Assembly (NCBI GenBank): GCA_031308135.1
Contig: JAHLJT010008756.1
Coordinates: 138,681,775 to 138,745,774, forward strand
Reading direction: 5' to 3'
DNA: 64,000 nucleotides
Origin: Acheta domesticus
Lineage: Eukaryota > Arthropoda > Insecta > Orthoptera > Gryllidae
Every line of letters starts with the position of its first letter. Position 1 is the first letter of the stretch. The notes under the pieces are model-generated. The model worked only from the letters and a program-made list of their open reading frames with translations, was not told where the DNA came from and did no database searches. Positions 12,296 through 22,109 of this stretch are shown piece by piece. Position numbers and translations under genes: made by a program.

Positions 12296-12855
12296 CCTCA
12301 ATGCGGAGTGCTCCTTTACGTCCCGAAGCCGCGGAACGTAAAACGCGAGTATTGTGAGAGGGGACGGAGAGAGCGCCTAACGTGATGTCGTAAGGCGTGC
12401 GTAGGGCGCGGGCCGCGCCGAGACAAGCGACCACCTGACCGCGCCCGCGCGCCCCTCGGGGAGGAGCCGCCAGATGCATTTCAAGGAGCGTCCAGCTGCC
12501 GTACGGCGCGGCGCGGCGACCAGCCCGGCCACGCAGGGGCTCTTGACTTGCGGTCGCTGGAAGTGCGCGGCGCGGCGGGGCGGGGCGGGGGGAGACTGAC
12601 CGTTGACCCCCGCTGCGTGGGAACCCCTGCCCGAATCCTTTCTGTGGACCGGCCGCATCTGCCATGGCCCCCTGCCCCGCCCCCCGCCGTGGATTTCGTC
12701 ATAACCTCCGCCGGCCAGATCCGTCCCTTCGTTTGTTCCAGCCGAACGGTCTCGTTCATTTCGCCCGTCAAGTCAGCGCCTTCCAAATGCAGTTCTGCGA
12801 ACGTTTTACGTCATTGGGTGCCTCTCGCGGTGGCGAATCCGGGGGGGCGCATAGA
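12296..12855. other. CpG-rich island
   Basis: A sharply bounded GC-rich, CpG-rich block with runs such as GGCGGGGCGGGG at about 12570-12592. Several stop-poor frames cover it on both strands (the longest is 161 residues, minus, 12180-12665), but they are proline/arginine/alanine rich and match nothing known. It may be a CpG island; no TATA-type promoter or exon structure is evident. Confidence 0.6.
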
Positions 12856-12971
12856 GTCCATGTCCCCCTCCCAAAAAGGCGTAGTTTTTGTTGTTTACTT
12901 TCCTTTATTCGGCAAAATTGATTTAAACATTTGTTACAATTATCTAATTATTAAAAAAATTATATTGTATA

Positions 12972-13884
12972 CAGTAATTCCTCAACATTCGCGAGAGTTA
13001 GATTCCCAAAAATCCTCGCGAATGTTAAATCCATGAATGTTGAGTGTATCTTTTAATGAAGATAGTTGGGTTAGGTTCCCGCATATAGAAAAACAGTTTA
13101 AATGAAAAATAAAGAAAAAAATATCTTACAAACGATTGCAGTGGAACCGGGTAATCGCTAATACAATCAGAATTCACAATTAATATTCCAAAGAGAAGAA
13201 ATAAAACAATGTTTGAAACTAATTTCAAACTTGAACGTGATTGAATATTGGATTTGGTTATTTTTTGGTTCATCCTCCTCCTCGCTGTTGTAATATCCAA
13301 GCATGGAAAAGTTGCTGCTTCTATTTCTCTCTTAAATTTCTATGTTAGTTCCATGTTCGGATCACGTTCGAATGCCCTTTACACCAGAGCTTGTTGACGT
13401 TTTAGATCGCCATTACAGCTTTGACACTGAAATTGGTCTAGAACACAGTGTCGCTTCTGTTACTTTATTACGTTCGAGTTTTTCTTCGCTGATGATTTCC
13501 CGAAGCTGCTCTTCAGTGGGGTCATTATAATGAGTTGCACAGATCTTGAAAGGCTTTTCTGTTCATTTGACCAAAACCCTTACCTCTATCTTGACGCAAC
13601 TGAATTGAATTATTTTACAATATTATTATTCTATAAATGTGAATTGATAGTCCAACTTTGATATTTTTGCAGAACGTGATACTTTTGAGCTCCGGTGTCT
13701 GCCGAGTTCGTTTCCCAGATAACGCTGATAAAGGCAATAAAAAGTGCTCGCTTTCAAAAAAGTGCGACCAAAGATGCACTCGTGAATGTTGAAGTCGCTA
13801 ATGCTTAAACTATTAGCATTTCTCTAATCGCGAATGTTGGGAACACTCACGAATAGCGAATTGGCAGATGTCGAGGGATCACTG
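12972..13884. mobile_element. pogo/Tigger-like DNA transposon relic
   Basis: The left end CAGTAATTCCTCAACATTCGCG and the right end (on the opposite strand CAGTGATCCCTCGACATCTG) are matching terminal inverted repeats. The CAGTRATYCCTC start is typical of pogo/Tigger elements, and the element is flanked by TA on both sides, the expected target duplication. No transposase frame survives. A 44-codon open stretch on the minus strand at about 13414-13548 (acidic, with EEQLREIISEEKLER) looks coding-like but I cannot assign it. Confidence 0.8.
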
Positions 13885-14440
13885 TACTATCACTATAAAC
13901 CTTCCAAAAATAATATACAATATAATAACAATTATGTTAATCATTTATCAAAAATATATGATCTCCCCCTCCCAATGATCGGCTGGACAACCTCTGGCCT
14001 CTCGCATCTCAGTTTCCATTTTAGTCTCCGTCACTGCGGTCTTCTCCTGCGAAACTTCTTCTAGTCATCGCTTTCTTCAGTCCTCCCTTTCATGTACTTG
14101 TAGAAGACGTCTCCTACGCTTATCTGTTCGCCAATTCCAGTGCTTTAGAGGCCATCGATCTTAACCCTTTTTTTGAGTTTTCTTATCATTTTAGCCTATT
14201 AATTTCAATGGTATCGATAATGTTGAGACTCAACCTATGCTTTTCTTCTAATTTCATCATTATTTTACTTTGTCAACTGATGTAAATCCACAGTTTTTTC
14301 GCCAATAGTCCATTTCCATTTCTCTAAATTCTTTCTCATTACCTGTGAATATTTCCTAAACTTCAGACCCATTTGAGGCAAATATTTCTCTACGATAGTC
14401 TTATTTGTCTCTTAGGCTACTCGCAAAATAAGACGCAGGA
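13885..14440. other. Unassigned DNA
   Basis: No gene, RNA or repeat boundary recognised. The sequence is AT-rich with a slightly pyrimidine-biased part at 13970-14110. Confidence 0.45.
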
Positions 14441-14705
14441 CTGAGCACTAATACAACAGCTACTCGCATGTATAAAGACAAATCGATCGGAAAGTTGAAG
14501 AAAAAGCTAGAAACTATGGTGGAACGATCTTTCCACCATGCTAGAAACGAATAGATCAAGTTTCAGGACGTTGAACTCTGATTGGTTCAGCGAAACTTAC
14601 ATACCAGCTTACTTTCGTCATTGTGAATGTTTGTTTTTACGAGTAAAGTTTACGGCCAAGTTTACAGCATTACGTTACGTTTGAGTTTGCGTTGTGAATG
14701 AGGCC
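14441..14705. mobile_element. PIF/Harbinger-like element, right-end fragment
   Basis: Closely similar to the right ~250 bp of the next element (15135-15386), sharing CTACTCGCATGTAT, GAAGAAAAAGCTAGAAAC, TTTCACCATG-type and TTCGTCATTGTGAATG blocks. It ends in GTTGTGAATGAGGCC, the same terminal repeat. Its left end is missing. It abuts the complete element with a single shared TAA between them. Confidence 0.75.
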
Positions 14706-14708
14706 TAA

Positions 14709-15386
14709 GGCCTCATTCACAATGCAAACTTAAACGTAAACGTAACGTAGCCGCAAAACCTAGAAATGTGTTATTAAGCGAGACCATTCACAATGCCTTG
14801 ACGTAACCGTAGACGTGAGACCGTAAACTTAAGAGTTCGCAAGCTCCAAGCTTTTACGTTAAGTTTACGTCGGAATTCTACCGAAGACCAATCAGAGAGC
14901 AGCATGGAAGTTCAATTTCAGATTGTGTTCAGGTAGTTTGTGGTTATGTCATTGTTATTGTAATGTAGAGAACTAGTTTACGAATGCTTTTGATTCGTGT
15001 TGTGAATTCAATGTAAGAATTCGGACAATTTTTATTGTGACTTTAACCTGAGATGGCGAATAAACTAATTATGTCCGACGAATTACTGATGAATTTGGTT
15101 CATGAGAATCCTTGTTTATAAGATGAAGGAAATGTGAGCACTTCTACATCTACTCGCATGTATATAAAGACAAATCGATAGGAATCTCGAAGAAAAAGCT
15201 AGAAACCATGGTGGAAAGATCTTTTCACCATGTTAGAGACGAATCGATCAAGTTTCAGTACATTGAATTCTGATTGGTTCAGGCGAAACTTACGTTCGTC
15301 ATTGTGAATGCTTGTTTTTACGTGTAAATTTTGCGGCTAAGTTTACAGCATTACGTTACGTTTAAGTTTGCATTGTGAATGAGGCC
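14709..15386 (+). mobile_element. PIF/Harbinger-like non-autonomous element, 678 bp
   Basis: The ends are inverted repeats of about 30 bp (GGCCTCATTCACAATGC then AAACTTAAACGTAA). The element is bordered by TAA on both sides (14706-14708 and 15387-15389), the TWA-type target duplication typical of PIF/Harbinger. An ATG at 15053 opens a 23-codon frame containing MSDELLMNLVHENPCL, then a stop. That peptide resembles the start of a MADF/SANT-type DNA-binding protein, and this superfamily carries such a second gene. The element is thus best read as an internally deleted derivative of an autonomous parent. An extra internal stretch (TTCACAATGCCTTGACGTAA) repeats the end motif. Confidence 0.75.
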
Positions 15387-15389
15387 TAA

Positions 15390-15570
15390 GCGGAAGGCTG
15401 GACTGCGCGAGGCCCGTCGAAGAGGCGCTTGGTTCTTTTTCGGGGCGCGGCAGCTGCTCTGCCTCCCCACCCCCACCCCGCCCCTCCCCGCCCCACCCCG
15501 CCCCCACCCCGCCCCACCCCGCCCGGGCGGCGAGACTTCAGTCGCCGTGACGAAGCCGAAATGCCTAACA
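15390..15570. other. GC-rich island with C-run tract
   Basis: Immediately right of the Harbinger-like element. 15465-15532 is a near-continuous series of CCCC(A/G)CCCC runs on the plus strand, so the minus strand has many G4 runs and could form quadruplexes. Stop-poor frames on both strands here are compositional. Confidence 0.65.
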
Positions 15571-15652
15571 ATGGACAACGCTCGGCCCCATTACAGCGTA
15601 GTTAGTAACACACACTCCCAAGTAAGCCGGTGTAAAAAACACAACTAGCGGG

Positions 15653-16626
15653 GATACAGAATGGCACGGGCTTTCTCACACCAGTCACTTTTCTCAACTC
15701 CTTAGTCTGCGCTAGCTTTTCAATTTTGCCCCACGCTATTCCCTTCCCGCACTGCCACCTTTCAGTGCCTAAAATAATTTTTTTTTACTTTTTCAATATT
15801 TCGCTCCACTAATAATAGAATTGAAATATGGCTTTGAGAATATGACATAAGTAACGTAAAACATGGACCTACATGTAAATTTTCGTGTAAAAATTTGGAG
15901 CCGTTCTTGAGTAAAAGTCGTTTCAGCTTTTCTGAAAATGGACATTTTGAGATCATTTTCACAAAAACCAACATTTCATAAGAAATCAGCTTAAGCAATG
16001 ATACTCACAACTGTAATAACGTACACAAAATTTACGTAAATATTAACATGATAACAATAAAAAATACGTTTCTCTAATTTTTGAAAAATCAAGGGTACAT
16101 AAAAATGGCGTGTACGTGTAATTAAGTCATGTAATTAAGTGTATTTGGCACTTAGCGTACCAATTATTAAAAGTAAGTAATTCGAGCCGTTTTTGAGAAA
16201 ATGTGCTTCGAGCGATTTTGACAATGCACAATTTTAAAATTTTCACAGAAAACGTTTGAGTTTCTGAGAAACTTCCACGAAAAGTTATTTGAAGCCCCTG
16301 TACTCACAGATGCATGTGACACATCGATCGGGGAATATCAATTTTGGTGATAATACTGCTTGCAGTGTAACCGCTAGTGTTGTTCGCAGATGGACGAAAC
16401 GACAGATGGAGGCATTTTGCCATAAACAAATTTTCTGATATCAAGAACCCATAAATCTAGATTCTCACTATGCAACGTTTTAGTGAAAGTAATTTACTAC
16501 GTAGGAACACAACGTATCCATTTTTTGGTATTAGGGACCTACAATATGAATTTTTATGCTGAAAAATCGCCGTTTCGCTGCTGCTTCGCTTCCTATCTAA
16601 CTACGTATGTAGGATTCGAGAAAGTA
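15653..16626 (+). mobile_element. Family-2 repeat, most complete copy (~970 bp)
   Basis: Reference copy of an interspersed non-coding repeat that recurs at least a dozen times here. It starts GATACAGAATGGCACGGGCTTTC, then TCTGCGCTAGCTTTTCAATTTTG. Its middle has several GAGCCGTTnTTGAG(T/A)AAA blocks and GGGGAATATCAATTTTGGTG. A GTTGTTCGCAGATGGACGAAACGACAG motif follows, then 'GATATCAAGAACCCATAAA', 'TTTTTGGTATTAGGGACCTACAATATGAATTTTTATG', an AAAATCGCCGTTTCGCTGCTGC block, and the end GTATGTAGGATTCGAGAAAGT. A short ACTTTCTCG / CGAGAAAGT inverted pair marks the family's two ends. No coding frame is present, and the element class is unknown. Confidence 0.7.
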
Positions 16627-17236
16627 GTTCTAATTCAGAAAGGAGCCAGTAGGTAAGCATTATTACATTCTCCGTTTGTTCATCAGGGATTCGTGGGGAC
16701 AAGTTACCATGTCCGTAGATTCGAACAACAAAATGACTTGAAGAAAATTAGAAAACATACTTAGAAGGATTAACTTAAAGTAAATACACGAGTATATATC
16801 TATAAGTTTTTATCAGAGCAATATTTAAAATTAGTACTGGTTTGGACGATTTTCCGGACGGTTCCGGAGCATTGCCTGCCGAGATGAAACATTCTAAGCC
16901 ATAAACTCAGTTTCCGTGAATATGTAATCTAATGGTAGACCTCTTTTAAACTCTTTCTTACAATTAACATCATTGTCATTTTTGTTACTTACACTATTAA
17001 AATGTCTTAACCCTGTTTGAAATTACACTTTAGTAATTTTGTGGCGATTTTCCGTTGCACCAGAATCCAACTAAAAATGAAAAACACTTTCATTACAAAA
17101 CTTGCTTCTTGTTTTCCACGAAATGTATGATGAATTTGATCTCTCATCCCTGGAGTGTTATCTACAACGTTCCCTGGAGTGTTGAAAACGTTCTTTAGAG
17201 AAACATTCTGTTAGTTTTACCCAGCACAGAATTTGT
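16627..17236. other. AT-rich DNA, nothing recognised
   Basis: No gene or repeat end identified. The sequence contains a short near-duplication (CCCTGGAGTGTT at 17149 and 17172). Confidence 0.5.
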
Positions 17237-17516
17237 TTGAACTCTTATCATCTTGCTTCTTCGTCATCGTCTTTTCTCTCTTCGTTTCGACAACATGTTC
17301 CCTTCTCTTCCTTCAGTTCTCCTCCCTTACACTTTCTACTATTCCCCCTTCTCCTACCTCCAATTCTTCATCCTCAATCTCTCTGTCTCTCTTTTGTTGT
17401 TCCATCTCTTTATTACACTCTTCTCTTCTACCTCTTTTTCTTTCTTCCTCCTACTCCAATCTTTCTCATCTTTCTTCTTCTTCTTCTTTTTCTTAAAACA
17501 TTCCTTTTTTGTATAA
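17237..17516. repeat. Polypyrimidine tract (~280 bp)
   Basis: The plus strand is almost entirely C and T, with TTCTTC, CTCTT and CCTCC motifs and no fixed period. Three overlapping serine/leucine/phenylalanine-rich open frames over it are compositional. Polypurine-polypyrimidine tracts of this length can adopt triplex (H-DNA) structures. Confidence 0.8.
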
Positions 17517-17877
17517 CTAATTAACTCTGAGTATTTAATTTTTAAGCTATTAGAAACTTTGGAAAATTTGATTTAATTTTTTTTAGTAAATATTTAGTAC
17601 CATTTTGTATATCTATTGACGTGTTGGTTGAATTGCCGCAAACATACTTTATAAAATTGCTTCTTCTTGTTCCTCTGTCCCATTCCTGCGGCAAAATACC
17701 TTGCCCCCCCTCCTGCATTGTTTTCATCTGCAGCCCTCCCTGGAGAGGCGGTGGCCGGTCCAGCCTGCTCAGCCCCAGCGGCATCTGCCGGATGAATGGC
17801 CAAGGGGGTGGGGTGGGGTGGGGGTAGGAGGATGCGCACAACGGACGCGTGCTGGCGGCGACCACAGCGGCTTCAAG
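17517..17877. other. Unassigned DNA with a GGGGTGGGGT run
   Basis: No gene recognised. 17800-17828 has consecutive GGGGT runs on the plus strand, a potential quadruplex. Frames on both strands at 17542-17913 are proline-rich and unassigned. The DNA just left of 17870 is the host target of the next element. Confidence 0.5.
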
Positions 17878-18308
17878 CAGTGACGGAGATAGATAATTTT
17901 GGGCCCGGGGCAATGCTGAATCGTAGCCTCTCCCTCCCCGAAAAAAATTAAAAATGTGAAAGCTATATCAAGAAACTATACGAGTTATTTGATTTGTTTC
18001 AACAAATAACGAAAATTACCACATTTAAGTAAGAAAAGATTTTTGGAAAGATATTTTAAATAATAGTTTTAATAAGAAGTATTAAGTGGTCAAATAATTA
18101 ACTACTTAAGTTAAAACTTAATAGAACATTTTATGAAATATCAGACTACTGTATCGTGACTTATAAATTTACAATAATGAATTTCTGGAGTTCTAATTTA
18201 TTTTTCATTTTTTTACAATTTTTTTTACCATCAGAGTCATCATCGCGCCCCTTGACTAACCGGGCCCCGGGCTATCGTCCGGTCTGCTCATGCCTAGCGC
18301 CGGCACTG
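17878..18308. mobile_element. hAT-like non-autonomous element, 431 bp, with perfect 8 bp TSD
   Basis: The left end CAGTGACGGAGATAG and the right end (opposite strand CAGTGCCGGCGCTAG) are imperfect inverted repeats. Both continue into a GGGCCCGGGGC-type subterminal block. The element is flanked by identical GCTTCAAG octamers at 17870-17877 and 18309-18316. CAGTGnCGG termini and an 8 bp target duplication are typical of hAT elements. The interior is AT-rich and non-coding, so this is a MITE-like derivative. Confidence 0.88.
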
Positions 18309-18409
18309 GCTTCAAGATGGTAATGTTATACAGATCTTAACATTGCGTTCTAGATATCGGGAAAGGATAATCAAGGTGAGAGTGTGGGAATGTTAGCAGT
18401 GTCAATGTG

Positions 18410-18591
18410 GCCTTGTGCCACCGCTTGCGGAGATACCAGGGGATGGGAAAACGCTGCGAGGCGACCTGAGCACGCCGGATCACTTGCCGTCGGGGTGGAC
18501 CACTGCCTCCTCCAGGGATAGAGCATGCGCGCCACATACGGTACCAATAGATGATGCGCCCGGAAACACCACAGAACCATTCGATCAATTG
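18410..18591 (+). mobile_element. Old SINE-1 3' fragment
   Basis: Aligns by eye to the SINE-1 3' half: GTGCCaCCGCT, GGAGATACCAGG, GGGAAAAC.CTGC, CGCCGGATC, CGCGCCaCATACGG and the terminal CGATCAATT. It is markedly diverged, so probably older than the adjacent copy. Confidence 0.5.
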
Positions 18592-18641
18592 GCGCTCAAA
18601 AATTCGTGCGCAATCAAATTCGAGATAATATTGATACCAAC

Positions 18642-19112
18642 GAAGGCGGCTCGGGGTGTTAACTTAATGTCTCTGCAGTGTCATGCCAAATTCAGCCTCT
18701 TGTCTAGAGGATAATTCTAGAGTCCTGCTGCTTTGATTGGTAGTTCTCCATGAATTCTCCGTTCGATACAGGCGAATGCCGCAGCAGTACCCTAACAAAT
18801 GATCCACGGACCATGCAAGATCTTCCCTACCTCTTCCTTGTCCTAGCCTCACGCCTTACGTACATGCACTACACTACCTCACATGCTGGGACACCGGTCA
18901 GGAGTTTAGAGTTTTTCGCTCCTGGAGCGGTGCCCCACTGGTGGGAGGTACCTGGAAAGGGAAAACCATGCAATCTGACGAAATGGTCGGCGCCGGATCT
19001 CGCCATCCGGCAGGGGGGACGCCGCCACCTCCCATGGTAAAAAAATTATTTTAGATTTAGAACTAATGATCACAGTTGTGTATTCGCCCGGAAGCACGAA
19101 ACAATCAATGAA
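18642..19112 (+). mobile_element. SINE-1 copy with internal deletion
   Basis: Head remnant at 18642-18685 (GCGGCTCGGGG...CTCTGCAGTGTC), then a deletion. It continues from AAATTCAGCCTCTTGTC through TTTGATTGGTAGTTCTCC, GCAGTACCCTAACAAATGATCC, TCTTCCTTGTCCTA, GCACTACACTACC, GCGGTGCCCCACTGGTGGGAG and GGCGCCGGATCTCGCCATCC to a CAATCAATG tail. It is non-coding; frames across it are shadows. Confidence 0.82.
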
Positions 19113-19640
19113 CAATTTTCCCCAGAAGTTGCGGAGACTGCAGGGATGGCGGTGCTGTGGTAAAGGTGATGGGGTGAACTGGGAGGTGAGGAGGCTATGG
19201 CGATGTGAAATGGAGAGAGGGCACCTGCATGGCTGAGGTTACTCGAGATGCAGACTCCACAAACTCCGCCAGTGGTTCACCGGGCTACAGACGTGACTTC
19301 TCCACGAAAAACGTTCCAAGTAAAATACAGCTGTATTTTATTACAGCTCTATTACAATAATGAATACTGACATAGGTATCGGGCAGCGAAAACTTACGGA
19401 ACCGTGTCATCATGAATTTATGGAATACATATCTCGGTTATCTTCCCGTCCTCCTCATCATCAGCATCAGCAGCAACATCATCATCATCATCATCATCAT
19501 CTCAACACTAATTTTTTGTGCAATTTGATTCTCCGATTTAGTATATAAAATGTAATTCCGGTAACAATAACACTTCATGTTCCCACGAACATTAAGATTC
19601 ACGACTTTTTTCTTTGGGATCCTCTCAACATTTCATTTAT
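19113..19640. other. Unassigned DNA with a CAT microsatellite
   Basis: A purine-rich stretch at 19140-19240 and an (ATC)n microsatellite at about 19478-19502 (preceded by CAGCATCAGCAGCAAC). The short histidine-rich frame there (19360-19548) simply translates the microsatellite. Confidence 0.6.
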
Positions 19641-19870
19641 ATTATAATTTCGTTCCACCTCGGCCTTTTTCCTTTCTCGTGTGGGCACTCACACGTTCTC
19701 GGCGGCTGCCGCTGCTTTGCATATTCAGCTGCTCCCGAAGTGGGCGGAGCATCTCACATCTTCGCGGCTCTGAAATCATCTCCGGGGCGGCGGCGAGAAC
19801 GAGGCGCGGGCAGTGGTCGAAACTCAAGCGCCACCTGCACGCTTCCTCGCTTCTCAATTACATTGCAACC
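19641..19870. other. GC-rich block
   Basis: Moderately CpG-rich DNA with overlapping frames on both strands and no recognised protein. It ends abruptly in AT-rich DNA. Confidence 0.45.
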
Positions 19871-20470
19871 AAAGACGATTAATGGGCGAACATAAGAGTA
19901 CAAGACATGTTTAGGAAAAAATGAGTCATGTATATTTTTTTCATCAGTTTTATATCTATCTCCGCTAAAATGTGTACAAGTCAAAGCCTGCCAGAACACA
20001 CTTTTTTTCTGCACACTGCAAATTTCTGTGGGACCTACTACTTTTGGCTTTTCCTCGATATATCAGGTCGCGACACGACAATGTCATTGCGGGGACATGG
20101 CTATTTGCGAAAAAGATAATTTTCATGATCAACTTCTCATTGTAGGACGAAAACGATTCTAGCTGTATGGAACGTAGTTTTGGATTGTCGAATTTCTGCT
20201 GATGTTCTAGCTTTCAAAGAAATAATTTTCTCACAAAATGCATTACGACTGTTAATACGTTTTGCGGATGATGGCTGAGATGTGTTAATATGTGCAGAAA
20301 TTGCGGCATTATGATATTACGTTGCTAACAGTTACTAATGCGAAAAAGCACATGCTGTTGTAGCACCTCACGTTAACCAATTATATTCGTAAGGTGTACA
20401 AAATGACGTCTTCCCTGATTGCAATCTAGATGCTGACTATGGGATATGTAAGGAATTTATTAAAATCATA
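19871..20470. other. AT-rich DNA, nothing recognised
   Basis: No features that I can support. Confidence 0.5.
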
Positions 20471-20563
20471 TTCTTCCCCCGCTGGGTAGTGATATCTGCT
20501 GAGCTAAATACCGGCTTTCGGTGCCACCACATCCAGGTATCACCCTCCAGCGGGGCACCGCCC

Positions 20564-20798
20564 TATAGTAAGATTTTTATAACTCTGCCTCTCAAGGCCC
20601 GTCTTCACGATGGAATATGTGACGGTTTTCGCGTCTTTCTTAGTCGGGTCCGTTAGATATCGCATGCTCTCGACCGTATCAAGCAGTGCTTCAGATCATG
20701 CGACATCTGGCGGCAGGACTGAGAAAGACGTGAAATAACGTGTGTTATTCCATCGTGACCACAGGGGCTTGAGAGGCAAAGTTACAAAAATCGCATTA
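20564..20798. mobile_element. Palindromic MITE inside SINE-1 (235 bp)
   Basis: The left half (TATAGTAAGATTTTTATAACTC, TGCCTCTCAAGGCCC, CACGATGGAATATG) is the inverted complement of the right half (TTCCATCGTGACC, GGGGCTTGAGAGGCA, AAGTTACAAAAATCGCATTA), so nearly the whole element is one hairpin. It is closely related to the copy at 49513-49749. It has no target duplication longer than a few bases that I can define, and no coding capacity. The mirrored frames in both strands result from the palindrome. Confidence 0.85.
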
Positions 20799-20847
20799 CA
20801 GCGCAACAGCCCTAAGCTCCCGACATATGTGGTAGTGTAGTGCGCGC

Positions 20848-20849
<2 letters not shown>

Positions 20850-20879
<30 letters not shown>
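20850..20879. repeat. (GT)n microsatellite
   Basis: A GT run within the SINE-1 copy, at the position where other copies carry short ACAC/GTGT tracts. It probably expanded after insertion. Confidence 0.92.
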
Positions 20880-20880
<1 letters not shown>

Positions 20881-21172
20881 AGCAAGGGGTGAGGATAGGA
20901 TAAGGAGGAGGAAGGAAAGATCGCGGGCTCTCCGTGTCCCGTTTGTTACGGTAATGCTTCGATATTCGCTTACTGTTGATCGGAGAAACCACAAAAACTA
21001 CGGACGAGAAGAACGCGTCGCTAGAAATTTCCTCCGGACAGCGGCAGGTTCTAAGCGAAAGCTCCTTCAGATAGCTATGTAGCCTGTGTCGAGAATCCTG
21101 CCGCCATCGGGTCTTGAACCGTAGGACCTGTCGGTCAGAGGCCCTTCCGCTGATGCTGGGAGCGAGAGTTCC

Positions 21173-21375
21173 CGTTGGCCCCGAGGCGCCGGCCGCCCGC
21201 CGTGATGGCTTTTTAATGGGCACCTCTAAGCACACGGCGTCTCGGCGGGGGCGGCGGGCGGCGCGGCGGCGCAGTTGGCGCCGCCAAGGCGCGCTTTTTT
21301 GTGGCCCCGCCCACTGCCCTCTCGTCAGATTCCTCCTCGTACCGACTACAAATGGGACATTGCCCACGAGACACC
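21173..21375. other. CpG-rich island
   Basis: GC-rich block with CGGCGGGGGCGGCGGGCGGCG-type sequence directly abutting the SINE-1 head. Frames on both strands are arginine/alanine-rich shadows. Confidence 0.55.
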
Positions 21376-21379
21376 GACG

Positions 21380-21895
21380 TTTCTAAGTATTGAAGGTAAA
21401 AATTAAAACATCCATGTTAAGAAAACATCGACCCAAAACTTTCGATGTTTTTTAATATTGATGCTTTTAAAACTAAATGAGTAACCACTGAAGTTCAAGC
21501 GTGGGGAATTTATTTCAAAGCAATATCGTTTTTTAATTGTGAGTAATTTTGATCGTATTTTAATAGATAACTTTAATTAACTGGCAAAACAAAGTCAAAA
21601 AACGGTCAGAATGATAAATGATTATCTGATTCGACAATTCAAAAATAATAGTGTTCTTAATTGATTTGATCGATTTTATTTATTTTTTACCCTTGACCTG
21701 AAGAACATGTATTTATATTGTGAAAATTATAATAGGATTTTATTCTGATGGACATTTTTATAAAAAAAATTGATCATGTAAAAAATGGAACACAAAACAT
21801 CAATGTCAATAAACATCAGCTTAAAAAATCGATGTTAAATACACCAACGATTTTATAAAAAATAGTTTATTTTTAAACATCGACATCATTGTCGC
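21380..21895. mobile_element. Diverged relative of the ACATCGATG hAT-like element
   Basis: Carries the repeated ACATCGAnn / TCGATGTTT vocabulary of the element at 33526-34094 near both edges (AAAACATCGACCC and TTTCGATGTTTTTT left; ATCGATGTTAAAT and AAACATCGACATC right) around a non-coding AT-rich core. Clear terminal repeats and a target duplication are not visible, so the boundaries are approximate. Confidence 0.5.
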
Positions 21896-21943
21896 GATCC
21901 TACTACCGACAGCCTCTCTTCAATCCCCTTACTCCTCATGCAG

Positions 21944-22080
21944 TCCTCACGCCCGCCCTCACGCCCGCCCTCACGCCCGCCCTCACGCCCGCCCTCACAC
22001 CCAACCTCAAGCTCGCCCTCAGATGCATTCCCTAGACCGCTTTCACGCCAGTCCTCATGCCCGCCCTCACTCCTGCCCTG
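21944..22080. repeat. 12 bp minisatellite (CCTCACGCCCGC)n
   Basis: Four to five consecutive near-identical CCTCACGCCCGC units at 21946-21998 followed by diverged units (CTCACACCCAAC, CTCAAGCTCGCC, CTCATGCCCGCC) to 22080. Confidence 0.88.
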
Positions 22081-22109
22081 AAGTACATATTCTTGAATCG
22101 TTGTCCATA

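Larger units (their letters stand above)
20471..21172 (-). mobile_element. SINE-1 copy split by a palindromic MITE
   Basis: Minus-orientation SINE-1: 3' part at 20471-20563 (CCCCCGCTGGGTAGTG...CCTCCAGCGGGGCACCGCCC) and the rest at 20799-21172 (CTAAGCTCCCGAC, GTGTAGTGCGCG, GAAAGATCGCGGGCTC, GTTGATCGGAGAAACCAC, ATCCTGCCGCC, GGACCTGTCGGTCAGAGG). The MITE at 20564-20798 sits between. A (GT)n run has expanded at 20850-20879 at the family's ACACTTACAC-type site. The SINE must predate the MITE. Confidence 0.85.

Noticed and set aside
20696..21367. 223-residue minus-strand frame
   Set aside because: It crosses a MITE arm, SINE-1, a GT microsatellite and a CpG-rich block, so it cannot be one coding sequence.
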